A stretch of 27,090 nucleotides of DNA, from contig CBFDBQ010000028.1 in NCBI GenBank assembly GCA_965603095.1, positions 1-27,090 of the forward strand. Reading direction: 5' to 3'. The notes beneath the pieces were generated by a model, which had not been told where the DNA came from, searched no databases, and worked only from the letters and a program-made list of their open reading frames with translations. How positions within the stretch are numbered: the first letter of the stretch is position 1; each line of letters starts with the position of its first letter. This DNA is from DAOVVL01 sp965603095. Lineage in GTDB: Bacteria > Pseudomonadota > Alphaproteobacteria > Rhodospirillales > Magnetovibrionaceae. Below, piece by piece: positions 15,795 through 24,280 of this stretch. The translations under genes were made by a program, and so were the position numbers.

Positions 15795-18413
15795 ATGAAA
15801 AATAAAAACCCCATAAACGCAGGCGATTTTTCAGGCGATTTTTTAGCGTCTAAATTGCACCAGCAGATCAGGCAAAGTAGCCTCGAAGCACTGCATAAAA
15901 ATGCAATTCCAGCCCTTATGATCAATGTTATCGTTTCCATTGTGGCAACCGTTGTCATTTGGGCAGAAACTTCATCCATATTAGTTTTTTATTGGCTTGG
16001 CATAAATTTGCTGGTTAATGGGCTTCGCTTTGTTGTTGCGTTTATGTTTCCCCATGATGGGGCGGAGCCGTCTGAATATAAGCGTTGGTCCATATATTAT
16101 ATAATTGGTGCGGCTATTGGTGGTGCCGTGTGGGGGGGTGCTGTACTTGTCTTTATGACCCCAGATTTTTACGTTCTTGATGCATTTATGATAATTTGCA
16201 TCATGGGTATGGCAACAGGTGCAGCGTCTAGTCTAGCACCACATTTTCCCACTTTTCTAGCATTTGCCACACCAACTTTATTACCGTTAATTTTTCAATT
16301 GGCGATACGCGGTGATTTGATTAATTCTGTTCTGGCAGCCATGGGAGTTCTTTTTTCTGTTGCATTAATTATTGCATCAAGAAATACAAATTTAATTCTT
16401 CGTACATCGTTAGAAGAAAAATTTACAAGCAAGAAACTAGCGCATGATTTAAAAATAGAACATGACAAAAACGAACAAAGTGAACGTCGCTTTAAAGGAG
16501 TTGTCGAAAATGTTGGCGACGCCATTTTTATTCATGATCGTTTTGGAAAAATAAGCGAAGTAAACCAAAACGCATGTGAAATCCTTGGCTATAGGCGCGA
16601 TGAATTGGTCTTGCTATCTATATTGGAAATTGAAGCTGGCCATACTGAAGCAGAACTTCGTAATTTATGGAATATGGGTGTCAGCAACCCGTCAAAATTT
16701 CCCATAACCCTAGAGGGATTAAATCGCCGTAAAAGTGGAACCGTGTTCCCGGTTGAGGTTCGCATCAGTATTCTGCCCACGGATGGTGATGTTTTATATG
16801 TTGCCAGTGTTAGAGATATTTCTGAACGCAAAGCCGCCGAGTCCGCGGCAAGCCGCAATGCAGCAAGCCTTATTAACGCCCAACGCATCGCCCATTTTGG
16901 AAGCTATGAATGGAATGTTGTAACCGATGAACTGTTTTGGTCGGATGAACATTTTAGAATATGGGAACTGGATCCAAAATCAATTGAGCCGAATTTTAGT
17001 TTGTTTATGGAAAGGATACACCCCGAAGACAGGAAAAAGGCACAAAGCGCAGTTGAGTATTCGCTAAAAACAGGCGATGCGTTTGATATAAATTACAGAC
17101 TGCAAATGGATGATGGCAGCATCAAATATGTGGAAAGCTTGGGCGAGCCTGAATTTGATGAAAATGGATCACCGTTTCGCATGACGGGAACTATCCATGA
17201 CATCACCAAAGAGCATGAAATTCAGAAAAATTTAATTGCCGCCAAGGAAGAAGCGGAAAAGGCCAATCACGCAAAATCTGATTTTTTATCTTCTATGAGC
17301 CATGAATTGCGGACCCCGCTAAACAGCATTCTTGGCTTTACACAGTTACTACAGCTTGACCCATCAACACCGCTGAGCGATGGACAAAAAGATAGCACCA
17401 ATCAGGTCATTAAAAGCGGCCAACATCTTTTGGATTTAATCGACCAAGTTCTGGAATTGGCACAGATTGAAGCTGGAAATCTTGACGTCAGCCTTGAGCC
17501 TGTGCCCATGTGCAACCTTGTGGATGAATGCATCGATATGGTTACTTCCATGGCTGGAAAACGTGCAATTACCATAAACGTTGAAAATGATTGTCCCGAT
17601 GTAAATGCCATGGGAGACCGCACCCGCATAAGGCAAGTAATTTTAAACCTTCTTTCCAATGCGGTAAAATACAATAACCAAGGCGGATCAATTTCAATTG
17701 CCGCCAGAATAGATACTAATGATGCTGGCGATAAAAATATTCACATGGAAGTTTCCGATACGGGCCCTGGCATAGCAAAAGAAAAACAAAGTGGAATATT
17801 TGAACCGTTTAATCGGCTTGGCCACGAAGCATCCGAAATAGAAGGCACCGGCATTGGGCTTGTTATTACCCGAGAGCTATTACGCATGATGGGTGGCGAC
17901 ATGGGGTTTGAGAGCGAGGTTGGAAAGGGAAGTACATTTTGGATTGAGATTCCCTTGGCCAAAGAACAGGCCAATGAAACAGAAAGTGAAAGCAATAAAA
18001 AAGATACCGCCCATGTTTTGGACAACCTTGTTGGTTCAAAAAAACAGAGCTATAAAATTCTTTACGTAGAAGATAATCCAGCAAATATGAAATTGATGGA
18101 AAAAATTCTAGAAAGAGTTCCCAATATTGACATTATTTCTGCCATCACTGGTGAAATTGGAATAGAGAAGGCAATGGATGAATTGCCGGATATAATTTTA
18201 ATGGATATTAATCTTCCCGGCATTAGCGGGATGGATGCGATGATCGAATTAAAAAAAATGGATGAAACTAAAAATATCCCGGTTATTGCCGTTACCGCAG
18301 CTGCCATGAAACATGAAGTAGAAGAAGGTAAGCAGGCTGGATTTTACACATACCTTACCAAGCCAATAAAAATTATAGAATTGATGGATTATTTAAAAGA
18401 AATATTAGATTAA
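15795..18413 (+). CDS. Membrane-bound hybrid sensor histidine kinase (PAS-PAS-HisKA-HATPase-REC)
   Basis: An 872-residue hybrid kinase. The N-terminal about 200 residues carry five to six membrane helices, with no recognised sensing domain. PAS domains lie near 232-350 (ending DISERK) and 366-475 (ending DITKEHE). The phosphorylated histidine is His503 in SMSHELRTPLN; the ATPase domain has LNLLSNAVKYN (about 619), VSDTGPGI and GTGIGLVI (about 684). The receiver (754-872) has VEDN, Asp804 in MDINLPG and Lys856 in LTKP. It lacks an Hpt domain. No cognate regulator or Hpt gene is adjacent, so it is an orphan and its output is unknown. The start has no good ribosome site. Confidence 0.93.
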   Translation: MKNKNPINAGDFSGDFLASKLHQQIRQSSLEALHKNAIPALMINVIVSIVATVVIWAETSSILVFYWLGINLLVNGLRFVVAFMFPHDGAEPSEYKRWSIYYIIGAAIGGAVWGGAVLVFMTPDFYVLDAFMIICIMGMATGAASSLAPHFPTFLAFATPTLLPLIFQLAIRGDLINSVLAAMGVLFSVALIIASRNTNLILRTSLEEKFTSKKLAHDLKIEHDKNEQSERRFKGVVENVGDAIFIHDRFGKISEVNQNACEILGYRRDELVLLSILEIEAGHTEAELRNLWNMGVSNPSKFPITLEGLNRRKSGTVFPVEVRISILPTDGDVLYVASVRDISERKAAESAASRNAASLINAQRIAHFGSYEWNVVTDELFWSDEHFRIWELDPKSIEPNFSLFMERIHPEDRKKAQSAVEYSLKTGDAFDINYRLQMDDGSIKYVESLGEPEFDENGSPFRMTGTIHDITKEHEIQKNLIAAKEEAEKANHAKSDFLSSMSHELRTPLNSILGFTQLLQLDPSTPLSDGQKDSTNQVIKSGQHLLDLIDQVLELAQIEAGNLDVSLEPVPMCNLVDECIDMVTSMAGKRAITINVENDCPDVNAMGDRTRIRQVILNLLSNAVKYNNQGGSISIAARIDTNDAGDKNIHMEVSDTGPGIAKEKQSGIFEPFNRLGHEASEIEGTGIGLVITRELLRMMGGDMGFESEVGKGSTFWIEIPLAKEQANETESESNKKDTAHVLDNLVGSKKQSYKILYVEDNPANMKLMEKILERVPNIDIISAITGEIGIEKAMDELPDIILMDINLPGISGMDAMIELKKMDETKNIPVIAVTAAAMKHEVEEGKQAGFYTYLTKPIKIIELMDYLKEILD

Positions 18414-18443
18414 TTTTTTATTTGTTTGCGCTAATTCAATATT

Positions 18444-19238
18444 TTAAAAAATATTTAATATCCATTGGTGGATTATATTTTCTGGGTCTTCGTAAATTAG
18501 CTTTGTCGTAATAACCAAAGACACAACAACCAACAGTGGGCGAATAACATTTGCTCCGTGCTTGATGGCGGTGTTGGCGCCAATGCGCGATCCTAAAAGC
18601 TGGCCCAATGCCATAACAGCCGCCGGCACCCACAATACGTAACCGGCTGCGGCAAAAAATAAGAACGAGGTAAAGTTAGAAGTAAAATTCACTACCTTGG
18701 TGTGGGCAGTGGCCTTTAACATATTGAATCCCAGCACAGCAACAAAAGCCAACGCCCAGAACGAACCAGTGCCGGGGCCGAAGAACCCGTCATAAAACCC
18801 TATGGTAATGCCAAATATGGCATAAAAGGGCGTTTGCTCTATTAGGTGTTTGCGGTCAACGCCACCCACGCGGGGGCCAAACGCAAAATATAGCGCAGCG
18901 GCAATAAGCATGAACGGAATAACTGCCATCATAATATTTGCATCTAACATCTGCACCAAAATCGTGCCGACAGCAGCACCAATGAAGGTAAATGCAATTG
19001 CCAATTTCATATCTGAAAGGCTGACGTGCCCTTTTCGGGCGTAGGTAAGCGTGGCGGTGAACGAGCCAAACATTGCTTGTGCCTTATTGGTGGCAAGTGC
19101 GTTAACTGGCGGCATTCCTATTGCTAATAACGCAGGAACAGAAATAAGACCGCCACCACCAGCAATTGAATCTACAAACCCGCTTGCAATTCCGACCAGA
19201 AACAATAAAAACAAAATCTCTGGCGATAGTGCTTCCAT
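18444..19238 (-). CDS. TSUP/TauE-SafE family sulfite-exporter-like permease
   Basis: A 264-residue permease with about seven to eight membrane helices, matching the TSUP (TauE/SafE, formerly DUF81) family: GIASGFVDSIAGGGGLISVPALLAIGMPPVNALATNKAQ near the start and GFYDGFFGPGTGSFWALAFV in the middle. Members move sulfite, sulfoacetate or other organosulfur anions; which is not readable. It begins 25 bases after the thiC stop on the same strand, with AAGG about 10 bases before the ATG, so it is probably co-transcribed with thiC and under the TPP riboswitch. Its stop overlaps an AT-rich 8-bp inverted repeat (18438-18455) shared with the convergent kinase gene. Confidence 0.9.
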   Translation of the reverse strand: MEALSPEILFLLFLVGIASGFVDSIAGGGGLISVPALLAIGMPPVNALATNKAQAMFGSFTATLTYARKGHVSLSDMKLAIAFTFIGAAVGTILVQMLDANIMMAVIPFMLIAAALYFAFGPRVGGVDRKHLIEQTPFYAIFGITIGFYDGFFGPGTGSFWALAFVAVLGFNMLKATAHTKVVNFTSNFTSFLFFAAAGYVLWVPAAVMALGQLLGSRIGANTAIKHGANVIRPLLVVVSLVITTKLIYEDPENIIHQWILNIF

Positions 19239-19253
19239 GAAATATTTACCTTA

Positions 19254-19265
19254 AGCGCTAGCGCT
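19254..19265. repeat. 12-bp perfect palindrome AGCGCTAGCGCT at the thiC/TSUP junction
   Basis: AGCGCTAGCGCT is identical to its own complement and overlaps the thiC stop codon, just upstream of the TSUP gene. It is also two tandem copies of AGCGCT. It may be a protein-binding site, or a small hairpin affecting translation of the second gene; chance is not excluded. Confidence 0.4.
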
Positions 19266-21084
19266 ATTCAGCTGCATCAGTTTTTTGATAAATCTGACCA
19301 CCACTATTGCGGAATTTTTCGCTCATTTCGTTCATGCCCGCTTGTGCCACTTCTCTGACCTCGTGGCTGATTTTCATGGAACAGAACTTGGGCCCACACA
19401 TGGAACAAAAATGTGATTTTTTAGCACCTTCGGCGGGTAAGGTTTCATCGTGATATTTAAGTGCTGTTTCCGGGTCTAGCCCAATGTGGAATTGGTCGCG
19501 CCAGCGGAAATCAAACCGCGCTCGGCTCATGGCATCATCGCGAATGGCCGCACCCGGGTGGCCCTTGGCTAAATCTGCGGCATGGGCGGCCAGTTTATAG
19601 GTAATAACCCCAACTTTTACGTCGTCGCGTCCGGGTAGGCCAAGGTGTTCTTTTGGCGTAACGTAACAAAGCATGGCACAGCCGTACCAGCCAATCATCG
19701 CCGCACCGATGGCCGATGTAATGTGGTCGTAGCCAGGCGCAATGTCGGTTACCAATGGGCCCAATGTATAAAATGGTGCTTCACCACAGGCCTCTAGTTG
19801 GCGCTCCATGTTTTCTTTTATTTTATGCATGGGTACATGGCCGGGGCCTTCGATAAATGTTTGCACATCTTTTTCAAAGGCAATTTTTTGTAACTCACCC
19901 AATGTATCAAGCTCAGCAAACTGGGCCTCATCATTGGCATCGGCGATAGAACCGGGGCGCAGGCCATCACCCAAGCTAAGGGCCACGTCATACTGCGCGC
20001 AAATATCGCAAATCTCGGCAAAGTGGGTGTAGAGGAAATTTTCTTCATGGTACGTCAGGCACCATTTGGCCAAAATTGATCCGCCCCGTGAAACAATTCC
20101 GGTGGTGCGGTTCGCGGTTAGGGGAATATGGGCCAACCTAACACCTGCATGAATTGTCCAATAATCAACACCCTGTTCGGCTTGTTCAATAAGGGTGTCT
20201 TTGAACACTTCCCATGTCAGATCTTCGGCAACGCCGTTTACTTTTTCCAATGCCTGATAAATTGGCACGGTGCCAATGGGAACCGGGCTGTTTCTTATTA
20301 GCCATTCGCGAATATTATGGATGTCGGTTCCGGTTGAAAGATCCATGACCGTATCGGCGCCCCAGCGGATTGACCACACCATTTTATCGACCTCTTCGGC
20401 AACCGAAGACGTAATGGCCGAATTGCCAATATTGGCATTTATTTTAGTAAGGAAATTACGCCCAATAATCATCGGTTCGGATTCTGGGTGGTTGATATTG
20501 GTTGGCATTACCGCACGGCCCCGGGCAATTTCCGAACGCACAAATTCAGCCGTTACATGGTCGGGCACCTCTGCGCCAAAATCTTCACCGTCGCGTTCTT
20601 TATTTAATGCTTCTTTGCGACCTTCGTTTTCACGAATTGCAACATATTCCATTTCCGCTGTAATAATGCCCTGCTTGGCATAGGCCAACTGACTTACCGC
20701 GGCGGTGCCATTTATGGCACGCAGGGGCTTGCGGCCGCTCAAATTAAATTGGGCAACGCTTGAAACTTCATTTTCTTTAAGGCCGTTGTCTTCGGGTTTT
20801 ACCTGCCGACCATCATATGGCCCTACGTCGGCGCGGGCATCTATCCATTCTTTGCGAAGCGGGGTTAGCCCGGCATAAATATCGGTTTTAGTTTCTTGGT
20901 CGGTATAAGGGCCAGAGCAATCATAAACCTTTAACGCGGGTTCACCGCAGCCGTCTTCCATATCGATTTGCCGCATGGCAACACGGACTGATGCATTACT
21001 ATCGCTTTTTACATATATTTTTTTCGATCCCGGTATGGGGCCGGTAGTAACAGAAAATTTTGCATCGTTGTCTTTGGGGGCCAT
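19264..21084 (-). CDS. thiC: Phosphomethylpyrimidine synthase (HMP-P synthase)
   Basis: ThiC is a radical SAM enzyme that converts aminoimidazole ribotide to the pyrimidine (HMP phosphate) of thiamine. The 606-residue length fits. Its unusual cluster motif near the C-terminus is CSMCGPKFC, with Cys560, Cys563 and Cys568. DGLRPGSIADANDEAQFAEL, EGPGHVPMHKI and TLGPLVTDIAPGYDH are diagnostic. The ATG at 21084 has AGGAG 7 bases upstream; the frame extends to 21120 but lacks that support. Its leader holds a TPP riboswitch. In the expression region, TTCCT could pair with the AGGAG ribosome site, a plausible sequestering helix. No other thi gene is in the window. Confidence 0.98.
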   Translation of the reverse strand: MAPKDNDAKFSVTTGPIPGSKKIYVKSDSNASVRVAMRQIDMEDGCGEPALKVYDCSGPYTDQETKTDIYAGLTPLRKEWIDARADVGPYDGRQVKPEDNGLKENEVSSVAQFNLSGRKPLRAINGTAAVSQLAYAKQGIITAEMEYVAIRENEGRKEALNKERDGEDFGAEVPDHVTAEFVRSEIARGRAVMPTNINHPESEPMIIGRNFLTKINANIGNSAITSSVAEEVDKMVWSIRWGADTVMDLSTGTDIHNIREWLIRNSPVPIGTVPIYQALEKVNGVAEDLTWEVFKDTLIEQAEQGVDYWTIHAGVRLAHIPLTANRTTGIVSRGGSILAKWCLTYHEENFLYTHFAEICDICAQYDVALSLGDGLRPGSIADANDEAQFAELDTLGELQKIAFEKDVQTFIEGPGHVPMHKIKENMERQLEACGEAPFYTLGPLVTDIAPGYDHITSAIGAAMIGWYGCAMLCYVTPKEHLGLPGRDDVKVGVITYKLAAHAADLAKGHPGAAIRDDAMSRARFDFRWRDQFHIGLDPETALKYHDETLPAEGAKKSHFCSMCGPKFCSMKISHEVREVAQAGMNEMSEKFRNSGGQIYQKTDAAE

Positions 21085-21144
21085 GGCGGTTGCTCCTAAA
21101 AAAATTGTAGGGGACGCCAAATAGGAAAGGGGGGTTTAAAAAAG

Positions 21145-21223
21145 GTTCCCGTCCCTACGCCGGCATCACCCGGATCAGGTTCGAAGGGTGCTTCTCAGGC
21201 AAAAAAATGCCGCCCCTCGGAAC
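21145..21223 (-). promoter_or_regulatory. TPP riboswitch (THI element) upstream of thiC
   Basis: Reading the minus strand, the aptamer runs from GTTCC (21223-21219) through GAGGGGC, the conserved CTGAGA, ACCCTTCGAACCTGAT and CGGGTGATGCCGGCGTAGGGA to GGAAC (21149-21145). The two ends form the closing stem. CTGAGA, ACCTGATC and GCGTAGGGA are the core TPP-contact sequences. A T6 run follows the closing stem at once, and the thiC start codon lies 60 bases downstream. TPP binding would lower expression of thiC, and probably of the TSUP gene. Confidence 0.96.
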
Positions 21224-21229
21224 AGGTGG

Positions 21230-21258
21230 ACTTTGCTCTTTCACTGCTGGTGCGTCAA
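21230..21258 (-). promoter_or_regulatory. Possible sigma-70 promoter for the thiC transcript
   Basis: On the minus strand TTGACG (21258-21253) is separated by 17 bases from CAAAGT (21235-21230). The -35 is strong, the -10 is weak (3 of 6). A start about 7 bases after it would fall at 21223, the first base of the riboswitch. The -35 overlaps the rsmB stop codon. Confidence 0.35.
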
Positions 21259-22595
21259 GATTTCAGTTCAAGTATCGCCACAAAAAACCCATCGCTACCG
21301 TGGGTAGCCGGGCTTAGGCGCAGGTAATCGCTAGACATTGCAGGGGAAATTATTTGTTTGGGTGGGGCGGATTTAGGCATGGCCTGTTCCCAAGCACTTT
21401 GCCATGGAATGACCGTATAATCGCTGTGGGTTTGAATAAACTTTTCCACTCGGGCTTCGTTTTCTTCTGGCAATAATGAGCAAGTTGCATAAACCAACCG
21501 CCCGCCCGGTTTAACCAGGTTTGCCACGCGTTTTAAAATGCCATCTTGAATGGCGGTTAATTCAGTCACCCGTTCGGGTGATATGCGGTTTTTTTGTTCC
21601 GGGTGCCTGCGCCATGTTCCGGTTCCACTGCACGGCGCATCAACTAACACCCTATCAAATACGCCCTTGTTTTCATCATGCCAGCTATTGTCATCAGCAA
21701 TTACATGACGATCCACCAGCGCGTCTAGCTTGGCCCGGTCTAGCCTGCGGTCCATGCGTTTTAGCCTGCTTTCCTCGGTATCGCAGGCAACCAAACGGCT
21801 TTTGTTTTCTTTTGCCCCACCTTGTAGGCCCAGCCTATCTGCCAACGCCAATGTCTTGCCCCCGGCACCGGCACAATAATCGCAAACTGCCATTCCGGGC
21901 TTTGCGCCAGTTAGAAATGAAAGTATTTGCGAGCCCGCATCCTGTACTTCAATCAGCCCGGTGCGAAATGCTTTTGTTCTAGATATATCGCTATGGGCTT
22001 CAAGCGTGATGCCCGCTGGCGAAAGCTTGGTAAAGCCAACCTTGATGCCATCTTTGGCCAATGATTTTTGCGCCTGTTCGCGGGTAACGCGGGCCAAATT
22101 AACACGCAGATCCATAGGCGCGGGTTTGTTTAATGCCTGCATTTCTTCCATGAAGCGTTCGCCGTAAAATGGTTTTAATTTCTCGGTCATCCACCCTGGC
22201 ATTTCCACCAGAACGTGGGCGGGCATGGCGGGGTCTTCTAATTCGGCACCCACCAGTTTAATGGCAAGTTTTTGTTCGTCATCATTTAATGGCTTTGGTG
22301 CGTGTTTAGAGCCATCAAAAAGTTCAGCAGGATTGTTTTTGTCCAGCAAAACCACATCGGCAATTACTTCCATCCGGGTTGTTGGCTTAAATCCGGCATT
22401 TTCAATATGCCAGTCAAGGTGCATAAGGCGGCGCAAAATACCATAAACGCGTTCGCGCAATTGGCGACGGTCGGTACCACCAACAAAACGTCTGGCTTTT
22501 ATCCAGTTGCGCACAATGTCGTCGGCCGGGCGACGTTCGGTTGAAATTTTTTCCAACAGGTAAATTGCGGCTTCTAATTTGGCCGCCGGAAGCAT
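21255..22595 (-). CDS. rsmB: 16S rRNA (cytosine-C5) methyltransferase RsmB-like
   Basis: RsmB (Sun/NOL1-NOP2 family) methylates C967 of 16S rRNA with SAM. The 446-residue protein has an N-terminal NusB-like RNA-binding part (about 1-130), the SAM loop DYCAGAGGKT (239-248), and two active-site cysteines: Cys322 in DAPCSGTGTW and Cys372 in ATCSLLPEENE. The ATG at 22595 has GAGGG about 7 bases upstream, and lies just 3 bases after the guaB stop, so it is translationally linked to guaB. Its stop overlaps the likely -35 box of the thiC transcript. Confident family call; target base by homology. Confidence 0.95.
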   Translation of the reverse strand: MLPAAKLEAAIYLLEKISTERRPADDIVRNWIKARRFVGGTDRRQLRERVYGILRRLMHLDWHIENAGFKPTTRMEVIADVVLLDKNNPAELFDGSKHAPKPLNDDEQKLAIKLVGAELEDPAMPAHVLVEMPGWMTEKLKPFYGERFMEEMQALNKPAPMDLRVNLARVTREQAQKSLAKDGIKVGFTKLSPAGITLEAHSDISRTKAFRTGLIEVQDAGSQILSFLTGAKPGMAVCDYCAGAGGKTLALADRLGLQGGAKENKSRLVACDTEESRLKRMDRRLDRAKLDALVDRHVIADDNSWHDENKGVFDRVLVDAPCSGTGTWRRHPEQKNRISPERVTELTAIQDGILKRVANLVKPGGRLVYATCSLLPEENEARVEKFIQTHSDYTVIPWQSAWEQAMPKSAPPKQIISPAMSSDYLRLSPATHGSDGFFVAILELKS

Positions 22596-22598
22596 GGG

Positions 22599-24080
22599 CT
22601 AGCCCTCGCTTTTATAGTTAGGTGCTTCGCGCGTGATAGTCACGTCATGAACGTGGCTTTCGCGCAATCCAGCACCAGTTATGCGGCGGAACTTTGCGTT
22701 CTTTTGCATATCGGCAATGGTCGCCGCCCCGGTGTAACCCATGGATGATTTAAGCCCACCCACCAATTGGTGAACCACGTTGCCCACCGGGCCCTTATAT
22801 GGAACACGCCCTTCGATACCTTCGGGAACCAGTTTTAGGTTATCAGATACATCTTCTTGAAAATATCTATCGGCTGAACCGCGCGCCATGGCGCCAAGCG
22901 AACCCATGCCGCGATATGATTTATATGAACGTCCTTGATACAAAAATACTTCACCCGGGCTTTCATCGGTACCAGCCAAAAGCGAACCAACCATCACAAG
23001 GTTAGCACCAGCGGCAATTGCCTTGGCAATATCGCCGGAATATTTGATACCACCATCGGCGATTACCGGGATGCCATGTTTTTTAGATGCGGCCGCTGTT
23101 TCCATAATTGCCGAAAGCTGAGGCACGCCAACACCGGCTACCATGCGGGTAGTGCAAATTGTACCCGGCCCAATACCAACCTTTACCGCATCGGCGCCCG
23201 CCTTAATAAGTGTTATAGCGGCTTCGGGTGTGGCAATATTGCCGGCCATAATTTGGGTATTTTTAGATATGGATTTTATTTGTTCAACTGCGGTTATTAC
23301 ACCACGTGAATGACCGTGGGCGGTATCAACTACAATCAGGTCAACCCCTGCCTTAATAAGTCTTTCGGCACGTTCAATTCCATCTCGGCCAACACCAGTG
23401 GCGGCGGCTACCCGTAGGCTACCATTACTGTCTTTGCAGGCATGCGGGTGTTCTTGTTCTTTTTCAATATCCTTAACCGTAATAAGCCCAACACAACGGT
23501 ATTTATCATCTACAACCAAAAGCTTTTCAATGCGGTGTTGATGCAAAAGCTTTTTGGCTTCATCACGGTTTACTTCGCCTTTAATGGTTACCAGTGGCTT
23601 GCCCGGCTCATCCTTAGTCATTAGCTCGCCAACTTTTTGGTTGGGGTCTTGGGCAAAGCGAACATCGCGATTGGTTAAAATGCCAACCAGACGACCATCG
23701 TTTTCAACAACCGGAATACCGGAAAAACCGTGGGCCTCTTTTATATGTAATGCTTCGGCCAACGTGGCATCGGGGCTGATGGTATATGGATCAACCACCA
23801 TACCTGATTCGTATCTTTTTACCTTGCGTACTTCGCTTGCCTGCTCTTCGATGGAAAGGTTCTTGTGAATAACGCCAATACCACCCATTTGTGCCATCGT
23901 AATAGCAAGGCGGTTTTCGGTAACCGTATCCATGGCGGCAGAGGCTATGGGAATACCCAATTCGATCTCGCGGGTCAGCATGGTGCGGGTGTTTGCCTGT
24001 GCTGGCAGTACGTCCGATTCAGCCGGAACCAGCAGTACGTCATCGAATGTTAGGGCTTCAGATATTGTGGGGACTGTCAT
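22599..24080 (-). CDS. guaB: IMP dehydrogenase
   Basis: GuaB oxidises IMP to XMP with NAD+, the committed step of GMP synthesis. The 493-residue length is standard. The catalytic Cys309 is in GIGPGTICTTRM; two CBS domains span about 93-205; the N-terminal LTFDDVLLVPA and the flap region SLGAMARGSADRYFQ are intact. GGAGG lies 4-5 bases before the ATG, so translation should be strong. rsmB follows 3 bases after the stop. The upstream region (24081-24200) is AT-rich and likely carries the promoter, but no clear -35/-10 pair stands out. Confidence 0.98.
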   Translation of the reverse strand: MTVPTISEALTFDDVLLVPAESDVLPAQANTRTMLTREIELGIPIASAAMDTVTENRLAITMAQMGGIGVIHKNLSIEEQASEVRKVKRYESGMVVDPYTISPDATLAEALHIKEAHGFSGIPVVENDGRLVGILTNRDVRFAQDPNQKVGELMTKDEPGKPLVTIKGEVNRDEAKKLLHQHRIEKLLVVDDKYRCVGLITVKDIEKEQEHPHACKDSNGSLRVAAATGVGRDGIERAERLIKAGVDLIVVDTAHGHSRGVITAVEQIKSISKNTQIMAGNIATPEAAITLIKAGADAVKVGIGPGTICTTRMVAGVGVPQLSAIMETAAASKKHGIPVIADGGIKYSGDIAKAIAAGANLVMVGSLLAGTDESPGEVFLYQGRSYKSYRGMGSLGAMARGSADRYFQEDVSDNLKLVPEGIEGRVPYKGPVGNVVHQLVGGLKSSMGYTGAATIADMQKNAKFRRITGAGLRESHVHDVTITREAPNYKSEG

Positions 24081-24192
24081 GCCGCCTCCAAGTTATGAGT
24101 TGGCGCCGCATCATATAGATTATGTTCAAAATTTCCAAGGACATTAAGTACTATAAAGAATTTTTAATATTAACAGCAAAATAATGTAGTTT

Positions 24193-24206
24193 ATGGAATA
24201 TACCAT
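24193..24206. promoter_or_regulatory. Inverted repeat ATGG-AATATA-CCAT upstream of the FKBP-rhodanese gene
   Basis: ATGG and CCAT flank AATATA in the intergenic region, just upstream of the pseudoknot-like leader. It could be an operator or part of a promoter. The arms are only four bases, so chance is likely. Confidence 0.2.
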
Positions 24207-24256
24207 CCTGCTAATGTGCGGACAAATGCCAGTCCAGCAGGGCCTTGGTTCGCACA
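24207..24256 (+). promoter_or_regulatory. Pseudoknot-like leader of the FKBP-rhodanese gene
   Basis: CCTGCT (24207-24212) pairs with AGCAGG (24236-24241), GGAC (24220-24223) with GTCC (24232-24235) inside it, and the bulge GTGC (24216-24219) with GCAC (24252-24255) downstream, an interleaved fold. It ends 25 bases before the ATG. I know no riboswitch with this sequence. Confidence 0.4.
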
Positions 24257-24280
24257 ACAAGAAATACCGGGATTGATAAA

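Noticed and set aside
18438..18455. AATATTTT-AA-AAAATATT inverted repeat between the kinase and TSUP genes as a terminator
   Set aside because: The stem is only A/T pairs with a two-base loop and would be too weak; AT-rich junctions produce such repeats by chance.
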